Below are positions 19,639-26,672 of a stretch of 64,000 nucleotides of DNA, piece after piece. Position numbers and translations under genes: made by a program. The DNA is from Chitinophaga terrae (ex Kim and Jung 2007) (GTDB lineage: Bacteria; Bacteroidota; Bacteroidia; Chitinophagales; Chitinophagaceae). Positions within the stretch are counted from its first letter, which is position 1, and each line of letters starts with the position of its first letter. The stretch lies in NCBI RefSeq assembly GCF_900107795.1, contig NZ_FNRL01000021.1:55133-119132 (forward strand). The letters are read 5' to 3'. The notes below the pieces were generated by a model that saw nothing but the letters and a program-made list of their open reading frames with translations, was not told where the DNA came from and did no database searches.

Positions 19639-20001
19639 TCAACTCTTCTTTTTCTTCCGTTTAAATTTTTTGAAAAAACTCTTCTTGTTTTCTGCATCTT
19701 CTTTACGACCTTCTTCAATTTCCCAATCATCCCAACGCCTTGCGAGACGGATTTTATTTCGCGTAATAAAGTAATGTGACTTACATTCAAAATTCCAATT
19801 TCCAATAGACGGAGAAAGCGAAACGGTTTTTCCGTCAAAACGAAGTTCCCAATCTGTTGGGGACAGGGGTGTAACAACTTTGTTTCCGCAACCGCAGACA
19901 CACAAGTGGACAGCCGTTCTATATTCAACAGAGATGTAAAGGACATCTTGTTCAGGGCTGTTCGGAATGTACTCAACGAACTTATGTTGGATTATCTTCA
20001 T
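19639..20001 (-). CDS. DUF6527 protein of a ubiquitin-like conjugation operon
   Basis: A 120-aa protein that I recognise as DUF6527 from VHLCVCGCGNKVVTPLSPTDW and SLSPSIGNWNFECKSHYFI. His32, Cys34, Cys36, Cys38, Cys73 and His76 are positioned to bind zinc. The C-terminal tail (about 107-120) is strongly Lys-rich, which could bind nucleic acid or serve as a modification target. It is the last gene of the multi-ubiquitin/E2/E1 operon and overlaps the E1 gene by 20 nt. Such operons usually carry a JAB deubiquitinase; none is seen here, so DUF6527 may be a zinc peptidase or adaptor in its place. That is inference; no catalytic motif such as HxH-x7-S-x2-D is visible. Confidence 0.78.
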   Translation of the reverse strand: MKIIQHKFVEYIPNSPEQDVLYISVEYRTAVHLCVCGCGNKVVTPLSPTDWELRFDGKTVSLSPSIGNWNFECKSHYFITRNKIRLARRWDDWEIEEGRKEDAENKKSFFKKFKRKKKKS

Positions 20002-20737
20002 TTAGCAATTTATTTGTGTTGATTAAAAATAAATTATTGTGTTCGTTTTTTATATCTTGATAAAATCCGCTTAGCTTTTTCCATTTCACAACTGCAAACA
20101 TTGCATTCAGACAATTTAAGTCCGCAATTTGAATATTGTTTGCGTATTCATTTGCATCCGTTTCGGACGAACCTATTCGGTAATCCAGATGGTCGTTTTT
20201 TTCAGACGAAGCAATAGTAACACGAACAGCACCATTCAGACAATCATCAGCTTTGTTCACGCCAATGCCGACATCAATAAATGTAACGCCCATTTTCAAA
20301 AACGCTTTTGTAAGATTGTAGCGAACTTCGTTTTTGTCGATGCTAATAAAGACGTAACTGAAATCTTTTAATTCATTTACATTTTCAAGTGTTATATACT
20401 TCGTATGTGCTTTTATTCCTGCGTGCATATTGGAATAAATTCCGTGATAATAATCTACTTTATTTATTCCGCTTTCTGTTTCCAGCTTTTCACTTGAAAC
20501 AGCACCCGGCGAACGAAAAGCGTTGTGAAGTTGAAAAACATCAGCATCAAAAATGTGTATTTCTTTAACAGGAGTTTTTGCAACTTGGTCAAGAATATAC
20601 GAACCAGTTCCGCCCAAGCCGATAATTGCAATTTTTTGATTCTCAAATTTGCGATTTAAAAACTCAATTCCTGCACGAGAAGAATTTGTGTCGGGATATT
20701 TAAAAACGTTTGTATCATTCATTACTTCTGTTTTCAT
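19982..20737 (-). CDS. ThiF/E1-like adenylyltransferase
   Basis: An E1-type enzyme that should adenylate the C-terminus of a ubiquitin-like protein and pass it to a thiol. The 251-aa chain has the Rossmann ATP site KIAIIGLGGTGSYILD (GLGGTGS at 40-46), the acidic strand IHIFDADVFQLHNAFR with the conserved Asp and Arg, and a second half with DVGIGVNK and DLNCLNAMFAVVKWKKLSGFY. Cys in DDCLNG or NCLNA could be the acceptor thiol. The start at 20737 overlaps the E2-like gene by 23 nt; Met at 20722 is an alternative. In related systems the DUF6791-type and ThiF domains are often one chain, so this pair looks like a split version. A PRTRC-type ThiF was considered, but the neighbours do not fit. Confidence 0.85.
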   Translation of the reverse strand: MKTEVMNDTNVFKYPDTNSSRAGIEFLNRKFENQKIAIIGLGGTGSYILDQVAKTPVKEIHIFDADVFQLHNAFRSPGAVSSEKLETESGINKVDYYHGIYSNMHAGIKAHTKYITLENVNELKDFSYVFISIDKNEVRYNLTKAFLKMGVTFIDVGIGVNKADDCLNGAVRVTIASSEKNDHLDYRIGSSETDANEYANNIQIADLNCLNAMFAVVKWKKLSGFYQDIKNEHNNLFLINTNKLLNEDNPT

Positions 20738-21182
20738 TTAAAGCTTTTTTAAGTGGTTTTGTTGTTACTGTACTGTCAATGGCTTTAGCGTGGATACTTA
20801 GTATTTCTGCATAAGTCCTGATTTTTTCGTAATAGTTCGGATAATTCCCTGACAACGGTTTGCTTGAAAAATAATGCGTAGCCAATAGTTCGTTTGTTAG
20901 TTGCTGTCTATTGGAATTATTGATTATTGCGTCAAGCGGTTGCCCATTAACATTACAAGGCGTTTCACCATTAAAAGAAATCGTGTGGTCGGGTGGCGTT
21001 GAAATTTTCGTTGGACTTGCATAGTTTAATACACAAATCAACGTTCCTAACGCTACACTTTTTGAAGAAGTAGCATAGGGAATTTGGCGGACAACCAAGT
21101 GTCCGCCTTTTACCTCTATGTCGTAGCCTTCTTCTTGCAGACGATTTAAGTCAGGATTAAGATTTATCAGTTGCTGTTGCAT
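20715..21182 (-). CDS. E2-like (DUF6791-type) ubiquitin-conjugation protein
   Basis: A 155-aa protein with YDIEVKGGHLVVRQIPYAT at the N-terminus and the segment PPDHTISFNGETPCNVNG (65-80), which resembles the DUF6791 domain normally fused in front of bacterial ThiF enzymes. His66 and Cys76 are candidate catalytic or structural residues; Cys76 could carry a thioester as in an E2. It lies between the ubiquitin-like gene (26-nt overlap) and the E1 gene (23-nt overlap), the expected place for an E2. The E2 role is inferred from position and the DUF6791 resemblance; no canonical HPN-x-C E2 motif is seen. Confidence 0.68.
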   Translation of the reverse strand: MQQQLINLNPDLNRLQEEGYDIEVKGGHLVVRQIPYATSSKSVALGTLICVLNYASPTKISTPPDHTISFNGETPCNVNGQPLDAIINNSNRQQLTNELLATHYFSSKPLSGNYPNYYEKIRTYAEILSIHAKAIDSTVTTKPLKKALNENRSNE

Positions 21183-21645
21183 TGAAAATCATTTTATGTT
21201 TAACAAAAACTTCCTGACCCGCAAACATTGACCCTTCGGGGTTTTGTTTTGGGCCATCTTCGTAAGCTACGGTATAAACCATTGTTGGCTTATCTATGTA
21301 CTGCCCAAATGCAAGAACAATCACTTCTTTGAAGCTGATTTTTTCTTTTGTCCACTTGTGCGGTGTGCCGTTTACCACAATGATTACTTCTTTCGCTTTT
21401 GAATAGAAGTGTTCAATTTCAGGACGAGCAAGATTGACTTGCTTATCATCGGGAATCGGTTCATCTTCCCAAGGCTTTTTAACCGCAAGAAAAATTTCTT
21501 CATCATTTGCGATATGTCCTAATCTTCGGATTTCAGCACCTGTAATGTATTGCTGATTCCATTCGTACTTCTTACCGTTTATGGTAAGCCCTAAAACACG
21601 GTTGCCGTGTTCGCCTTTCGGATTTTTGTCTTTGTTTTCTGACAT
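21157..21645 (-). CDS. Multi-ubiquitin domain protein (two tandem beta-grasp repeats)
   Basis: The 162-aa protein carries two ubiquitin-like domains of the Multi_ubiq family. Domain 1 (about 16-82) reads LGLTINGKKYEWNQQYITG, then IRRLGHIANDEEIFLAV and VNLARPEIEHF. Domain 2 (about 85-157) reads VIIVVNGTPHKWTKEKISF, then VYTVAYEDGPKQNPEGSM and EVFVKHKMIF. The NG-x4-W and NG-x3-KW strands repeat at the start of each domain. There is no GG tail: the chain ends NATATDKS, so it would need processing or use another C-terminus for conjugation. It is the first gene of the minus-strand operon and is divergent from a sigma-factor gene across 127 bp that contains a perfect inverted repeat. Confidence 0.85.
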   Translation of the reverse strand: MSENKDKNPKGEHGNRVLGLTINGKKYEWNQQYITGAEIRRLGHIANDEEIFLAVKKPWEDEPIPDDKQVNLARPEIEHFYSKAKEVIIVVNGTPHKWTKEKISFKEVIVLAFGQYIDKPTMVYTVAYEDGPKQNPEGSMFAGQEVFVKHKMIFNATATDKS

Positions 21646-21679
21646 TGTTTAAAAATTTATTTATTCAACCTATCTACAA

Positions 21680-21745
21680 AAACCGTTATATAGGTTATCT
21701 TTGTAACAAGTTCATCTTCAATACCCAAACCGTTACTAACGGTTT
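21680..21745. promoter_or_regulatory. Inverted repeat and half-site between the divergent ubiquitin-like and sigma operons
   Basis: A perfect 19-bp inverted repeat, AAACCGTTACTAACGGTTT (21727-21745), and a further direct half-site AAACCGTTA at 21680-21688 lie in the 127-bp gap. A TATCTTTG box at 21696-21703 fits the Bacteroidota -7 consensus TAnnTTTG for plus-strand transcription, though no good -33 TTG is seen at the right distance. The palindrome would sit just downstream of that start, a repressor-like position. The binding protein is unknown; the cassette's own proteins are candidates. Confidence 0.6.
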
Positions 21746-21772
21746 TTGGTAGTTAATTTGTAGCAGTAAAAA

Positions 21773-22450
21773 ATGAGCAATAGTCAGGACTTAAATAACG
21801 AAACGACGGAGAGCCTCTTGGAATATATCCAATGGAAGGACGAATCTGACTATGCAGAAATAGCTAAAGAAGCATTTAAGGTATTTACATTCCGGTATCA
21901 ATTAGAGCTTCTCAAGAAACTTACACCTATTTGTAAAAATTGGGGATATGACAGTCAGGTTGCAACTGAATTAGCCTATGAGGCTTTTAACCGTATTTGG
22001 AAGTACCCGAAGTTTGACCTTTCAAAATCAAAGCAAAAGGACTATGACAAGGCTATTATTTTTTATCTTTTTGGCATTGCTAAACGACTTTTAGCTGACT
22101 ACAAAAGAAGTGAGACCGAAGACCCAAATCCATTTACAGGAAGTGAAGAAATTATTACAGAGTTTCCTGATATAGAAAATATGGAAATGGGCAAAGAGCG
22201 TAAAGCCCAATTACAAAAAGTATATGAACTTTTAAATGAAGCACTTTCCAAACTTTCACCAAAGCATAAGGTAATTTATCTTACATATAAACAATACGAA
22301 TCAATAACAAATGACGGGTATAATTTGCCAAGGCATTTAACTAAAAAATTGCAAGACGAACTTGACCTAACGCAAAACAGTATTCGTGTTTACAAGAAAC
22401 AAGCAATTGAGGCGGTTAACACACATTTAAAAATTTATGGCTCAAAATAA
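21773..22450 (+). CDS. Sigma-70-family RNA polymerase sigma factor
   Basis: A 225-aa sigma factor of ECF-like size. Region 2 covers about residues 40-125, with ATELAYEAFNRIWKYPKFD and AIIFYLFGIAKRLLADYKRSE, which contains the helix that contacts core and melts DNA. Region 4 covers about 155-220, with LNEALSKLSPKHKVIYLTYKQYES and LTQNSIRVYKKQAIEAVNTHL as the helix-turn-helix. No anti-sigma gene of the FecR type is adjacent. It is first in a three-gene operon with a 117-aa protein and an ImmA/IrrE peptidase, divergent from the ubiquitin-like genes. It probably drives the cassette's own promoters. The -7/-33 signal it reads is unknown. Confidence 0.85.
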   Translation: MSNSQDLNNETTESLLEYIQWKDESDYAEIAKEAFKVFTFRYQLELLKKLTPICKNWGYDSQVATELAYEAFNRIWKYPKFDLSKSKQKDYDKAIIFYLFGIAKRLLADYKRSETEDPNPFTGSEEIITEFPDIENMEMGKERKAQLQKVYELLNEALSKLSPKHKVIYLTYKQYESITNDGYNLPRHLTKKLQDELDLTQNSIRVYKKQAIEAVNTHLKIYGSK

Positions 22451-22790
22451 AAAACATATTACACCAGAGAACATAACCGAGTGGTTATCTTCTACTGGGT
22501 TCCTCTTCCCGAGGAACGAAGTTGAGCTTGAACGCTTTGAAAAGCTATATGGCGATGTTGATTTCGGATTAACGGGAAAAGAGATTGACCCTGATAAAAT
22601 CATTAATGGCACTTTCAGAGAAACTAAAATTGTAGAAAAACCTACCGATATTAAACAAGAAGAAATCAATCCTTATCGAATGGCGGCACGCAATGGTAAT
22701 GGCTTACCTAAACACATTATGGATAAAATCAAGAAAAATCAAAGTAAACAAAAAGATGATTCAGGCGGGTCGGAAAATGCAAATAAGTAA
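22437..22790 (+). CDS. Uncharacterised 117-aa protein between sigma factor and ImmA/IrrE peptidase
   Basis: I do not recognise a family. The protein has an N-terminal part KHITPENITEWLSSTGFLF followed by FPRNEVELERFEKLYGD, and a charged Lys-rich C-terminus (IMDKIKKNQSKQKDD). It is hydrophilic with no signal peptide or membrane helix. It overlaps the sigma gene by 14 nt and the peptidase gene by about 14 nt, so all three should be translated together. By position it could be an anti-sigma or regulatory substrate cut by the ImmA/IrrE peptidase, in the way ImmA cuts a repressor. That is a hypothesis from context only. Confidence 0.68.
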   Translation: MAQNKKHITPENITEWLSSTGFLFPRNEVELERFEKLYGDVDFGLTGKEIDPDKIINGTFRETKIVEKPTDIKQEEINPYRMAARNGNGLPKHIMDKIKKNQSKQKDDSGGSENANK

Positions 22791-23592
22791 GTTGGCAGAA
22801 TATGTTGCTAATGAGTTTTCAGACAAGAATCTTACTTTGCTTGATGAGATTGCCAAGTTTGAAAGTGTTCCTATTCATTATGACAATTACGAAGACGCTT
22901 TTGACGGAATGTTGCTGTATGATACAGATAACAAGGACTTTCACATTCACATAAACATTGACAACGGAAACAACCAAAATTCTAAACGTGGGCGATTTAC
23001 CCTTGCTCACGAACTTGGACATTTTTTCTTGGATGAACATCGCTTGGGTTTAAAATACGGTTTGCTTGAACCGCATGCTTCGTTTCATAACATCAACCAT
23101 AAAACGCTAATCGAATTAGAAGCGGACTATTTTGCAAGTTGTTTACTTATGCCAAAGGACAAGTTCAAAAACTTTTCCGCAGAATATAAACGAATAACGG
23201 GAAACAGAAAATTTTCTATTGACACAATTCTTGGTTTATCCGAAAGTTTTCAAGCAAGTGTATTATCAACTCTTATTCGATTTGGTGAAGTTGGCACACA
23301 CGAAGTATTTGCCGTTGTGTCAAAGGACAATATTGCGCAGTGGTTTGTGAAAAGTGTAGATTTTCCTAATTGGAAATTCAAATTCAAAATAGGCGACATT
23401 ATTCCGCAGACGAGCGTTGCAGGAGAATATTACACTATGGAAAATAGAAAATTTACAAGCATTGAATCGTTATCGGCGGACGATTGGTTTAATCCACCAG
23501 CAGATGACAATAGAGCCAACCGTCAGATGTATGAGCAATGTTACTATTCAGACAGCTATGGCTACGTAATTAGTCTTATATGGTTTGATTAA
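22777..23592 (+). CDS. ImmA/IrrE-family zinc metallopeptidase
   Basis: A 271-aa gluzincin-type peptidase from Met at 22777 (Met at 22756 is an alternative). The zinc motif RFTLAHELGHFFLDEH (His78, Glu79, His82) and the downstream ligand segment IELEADYFASCLLMPKD (Glu113/Glu115) match ImmA/IrrE. The C-terminal region (WFVKSVDFPNWKFKFKIGD) is less conserved and may be a sensor domain. Family members cut repressors after stress or phage signals. Here the likely substrate is the 117-aa neighbour or a product of the divergent ubiquitin-like operon. The same enzyme could also process the ubiquitin-like protein, since no JAB peptidase is present. Both roles are inferred. Confidence 0.86.
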   Translation: MQISKLAEYVANEFSDKNLTLLDEIAKFESVPIHYDNYEDAFDGMLLYDTDNKDFHIHINIDNGNNQNSKRGRFTLAHELGHFFLDEHRLGLKYGLLEPHASFHNINHKTLIELEADYFASCLLMPKDKFKNFSAEYKRITGNRKFSIDTILGLSESFQASVLSTLIRFGEVGTHEVFAVVSKDNIAQWFVKSVDFPNWKFKFKIGDIIPQTSVAGEYYTMENRKFTSIESLSADDWFNPPADDNRANRQMYEQCYYSDSYGYVISLIWFD

Positions 23593-23690
23593 GCTAAGAA
23601 CCTTATATAATATTGTGAAGATTTTAGATAAGGAATAGAATTTATTTATTCTTTAGAAAAGGCAGACTTGATGCGGCAGATGAAATACCT

Positions 23691-24575
23691 CTATAATCTA
23701 TGATTTAAAAATTGAAGCATTTTGCTGACCTCGATATCCATTCTCGAAAAAGCAAACCATTTTTTACCCAAATCCTTTAATGATGCCCCGATGTGGTACA
23801 GCTCCGCTCCATCAATGATAAGAAAGCGGTCATGGGCATGAACAAAAGGATGAACGTTTATAGCTGGGTATTGGCTGTTGTAGCGTTGCACATCGAGTTG
23901 TAACTGATTGCTGATGCTTTTGGTGTAGATAGTGGCTGATACGGTCTGCCCACGCTTTCCCAGCAGCGTAAGCACCGTATCGTCCACATAATTGTCAATA
24001 AGGATAATAGACCTTTGTGCGTTTCGGATAATGCCCGAAACAAAGGTATAGGCATCAAATATCTGCCCGTCATAGAAAACACCTTTTTCGCTGTGTAGCT
24101 TGCCGCTTTCCAGTGCTTTAAATATTTCCTCAAACCTGCCGTCTGCCTCAATCTGTTTCAGTTCGATTTTATCCATGCGGGAAAATAGCCCAGCATTATC
24201 CAGTAATAGTTTTCGCATTTCAACAAAGGCATTCATTATCTCAATGCTCACCTTTACGGCTGTATCGCTGCGCAACACTGCCGACAACATGGCTACACCT
24301 TGTTCGGTAAACACGTAGGGCAAATAACGCCGTCCGCCACGTCCTGCGTTTGAGGTTCCAATTTGGAACCTCAAAGTTTCGCTTTCCTCATCGTTTAATT
24401 GAAAACAGAATGTTTCAGGAAAACGCTCAATATTTCTTTTCACGGCTTTGTTCAGTATTTTGGTTTCCACCTGATACAATTGAGCCAGGTCTTTGTCAAA
24501 CATGACCTGTTTGCCCCGCACCGTATAGATAAGGCTTTCTATATCCTTTTGACTGATGATTATATCGTTGTTCAT
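23691..24575 (-). CDS. ORF6N-domain protein
   Basis: A 294-aa protein with an N-terminal ORF6N DNA-binding domain: YTVRGKQVMFDKDLAQLYQVETKIL, then NIERFPETFCFQLN and YVFTEQGVAMLSAVLRS. The C-terminal part (about 165-290) contains QRSIILIDNYVDDTVLTLL and HDRFLIIDG, which resembles a phospholipase-D-like or nuclease-like half with a single HD segment. ORF6N proteins are common in Bacteroidota mobile elements. It overlaps the topoisomerase gene by 4 nt (ATGA). Its role is unknown; a DNA-binding regulatory function is likely from the domain. Confidence 0.84.
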   Translation of the reverse strand: MNNDIIISQKDIESLIYTVRGKQVMFDKDLAQLYQVETKILNKAVKRNIERFPETFCFQLNDEESETLRFQIGTSNAGRGGRRYLPYVFTEQGVAMLSAVLRSDTAVKVSIEIMNAFVEMRKLLLDNAGLFSRMDKIELKQIEADGRFEEIFKALESGKLHSEKGVFYDGQIFDAYTFVSGIIRNAQRSIILIDNYVDDTVLTLLGKRGQTVSATIYTKSISNQLQLDVQRYNSQYPAINVHPFVHAHDRFLIIDGAELYHIGASLKDLGKKWFAFSRMDIEVSKMLQFLNHRL

Positions 24576-26653
24576 CTCTTTTTGTTTGTGGTATTATCAA
24601 ATTCAAAAGAACTTTCGCCATTATCTTTCAGTATGATAAAGGCATCGAATTTCTTACCCGCCTTACTTTTCATGCCTTGGATAAGGCTGGTCTTTCCTTT
24701 GTTCACAAGGTTTTCGATTTCGGCAATGCTCAATTGTACACCGCACACGTTACGGAATTGAAGCCAGTTGCAAGCCTCATCGGGGCATTTGACAACCTTA
24801 TCCCGGATGAGCAGTTTACGGGCTTTGCATTTGGGGCAGGTCAGTTCAGGGTGATTATGGCTTGCAATGTTCATGCTCAACAATTCCTGCGTTATGGATG
24901 AAGTATAGGCTTCCATTGATTGATGATAGCCCATTGCATCGGCTTCGTTGTTCTCAATCTTTTGTAAAGCCATTTCCCATTCGGCAGTCATGGCAACATC
25001 GGCAATCCTTTTATCCTTTACAGCTTCGTAAACCTGCAATCCCTTTTCTGTGGGAACGAGGGATTTTTTATCACGCCTGATATAATCCCTTTTAAAAAGG
25101 GTTTCTATAATGGCGGCTCTTGTGGCTGGTGTACCAATGCCGATACCTTGCAGTGCTTTACGCTCATCTTCGTTCGCTATTTCCTTTCCTGCATTTTCCA
25201 TTGCAGACAACAAATCCGCTTCCGTATAGAGTACGGGCGGTTTCGTCTTTTTCTCCAACACTTCGGCAGTTTTAATTTTCAGGTCATCGCCTGCTTTTAG
25301 TTCCGGCAACTCCTGTACTGGCTCGCTATCTTCATCACTAAAGTTTCTTTTGATACCACGCCAGCCTGCTTCAATAATTTTACTGCCTTTCACCAGAAAA
25401 TCATAGTGCAGCGCCTGTAATATAACGTCTGTTATTTCTTTGGTACAGGCTTGTGATAAGGCTTCCACCAAACGCAGGGCAATCATATCGTAGATAGCTT
25501 CTTCGTTTAAAGGCAATGTTGATGGAATAGTTTCGGTGATGAGCAGACCGTGATGGTCGGTTACTTTTACATCATTCACGATGCGTTTATTGAAACGACC
25601 CCATTTCAATTTCCCAACCGCTTCTTTACAGGAAGCCCTTGCTTCCAACGACCTTACCAAAGCAGGTATTTCAGCCCAAATATCTTCGGGAATGTATTTG
25701 CTTCCGGTACGTGGATAGGTAATCAATTTCTTTTCGTACAGGCTTTGGGCAATGTTCAGCGTTTCTTCGGCAGTTAAGAACAGTCTTTTGTTCGCTTCCT
25801 TTTGCAGTCCCGTTAAATCGAAAAGCAACGGAGGTTGCTCTGCAACGGTTTTGGTTTCTACTGTGGTAACGGTAGCTGTTCCGGCACGCTCTATGGATTT
25901 GAGGGTATCGTCTGCCAGCTTTTTATCTTCCCATTTGGTTTTGGAAAGGCTTTTAAAATCCGTAAACTCTTTGCGGTGTTCTAACTGTATCTGCCAATAC
26001 TTTTTGACCGTAAAGTTTTTGTTTTCCAAATAACGTTTACAGATAAGCGCAAGCGTGGGTGTTTGCACGCGCCCCAGCGAATACACACCATGCCCCGCAA
26101 TACTCAATGCCTGCGAAGCATTGATGCCCACCAACCAATCGGCTTGGCTTCGCCCTTGTCCGGCACGGTACAGCCCGTCAAAATCGCTTCCGGGTTTCAA
26201 ATTGTCGAAACCCTGCTTAATGGCTTTTTCGGTCAATGAACTTATCCATAAACGTTGAAAGGGTTTACTGCATTTCAGGTATTCATAAATGTATCTGAAA
26301 ATGAGTTCGCCCTCACGTCCGGCATCGGTAGCAACGATAATGCTATCCGAACGACCAATAACCTGTTCAATAACTTTCAATTGCTTTACCGCTCCGCTAT
26401 CGGGAACGTATGCCTTTTCCTTTCTTACTTTCCGTACCGTCAGTAAAAAAGGATTGGGCAATATGGGCAGGGCTTCCCTTTGGAAGCCCGATAACCCATA
26501 ATCCTCCGGCATTGCCAGTCCGACCAAATGCCCGAATGCCCACGTAACCTGATAGCCATTGCCTGTTATGTAGCCATCCTTTTTATCGGTGGCTCCCAAC
26601 AAGGCTGCTATTTCACGGGCTACGCTTGGTTTTTCTGCAATAATTGCTTTCAT
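24572..26653 (-). CDS. topB: DNA topoisomerase III (type IA)
   Basis: A 693-aa type IA topoisomerase that relaxes or decatenates DNA through a 5'-phosphotyrosine link. It starts with the TOPRIM segment MKAIIAEKPSVAREIA and has the DAGREGELIFRYIY motif. The active site LITYPRTGSKYIPED puts the catalytic Tyr at residue 313. The C-terminal part has a Cys cluster (ELTCPKCKARKLLIRDK, KCPDEACNWLQ) that would bind zinc. It is a standard gene of CTn-type elements and lies between the ORF6N and DUF3945 genes on the same strand. Confidence 0.93.
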   Translation of the reverse strand: MKAIIAEKPSVAREIAALLGATDKKDGYITGNGYQVTWAFGHLVGLAMPEDYGLSGFQREALPILPNPFLLTVRKVRKEKAYVPDSGAVKQLKVIEQVIGRSDSIIVATDAGREGELIFRYIYEYLKCSKPFQRLWISSLTEKAIKQGFDNLKPGSDFDGLYRAGQGRSQADWLVGINASQALSIAGHGVYSLGRVQTPTLALICKRYLENKNFTVKKYWQIQLEHRKEFTDFKSLSKTKWEDKKLADDTLKSIERAGTATVTTVETKTVAEQPPLLFDLTGLQKEANKRLFLTAEETLNIAQSLYEKKLITYPRTGSKYIPEDIWAEIPALVRSLEARASCKEAVGKLKWGRFNKRIVNDVKVTDHHGLLITETIPSTLPLNEEAIYDMIALRLVEALSQACTKEITDVILQALHYDFLVKGSKIIEAGWRGIKRNFSDEDSEPVQELPELKAGDDLKIKTAEVLEKKTKPPVLYTEADLLSAMENAGKEIANEDERKALQGIGIGTPATRAAIIETLFKRDYIRRDKKSLVPTEKGLQVYEAVKDKRIADVAMTAEWEMALQKIENNEADAMGYHQSMEAYTSSITQELLSMNIASHNHPELTCPKCKARKLLIRDKVVKCPDEACNWLQFRNVCGVQLSIAEIENLVNKGKTSLIQGMKSKAGKKFDAFIILKDNGESSFEFDNTTNKKR

Positions 26654-26672
26654 ATCTTTTTCTTTTGAGTGA

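Noticed and set aside
19982..20737. PRTRC-system ThiF protein
   Set aside because: No other PRTRC genes are nearby; the neighbours are multi-ubiquitin, E2-like and DUF6527 genes.
19639..23592. Classical BilABCD system
   Set aside because: There is no JAB-domain peptidase and the ubiquitin-like protein has two domains, so it is only related.
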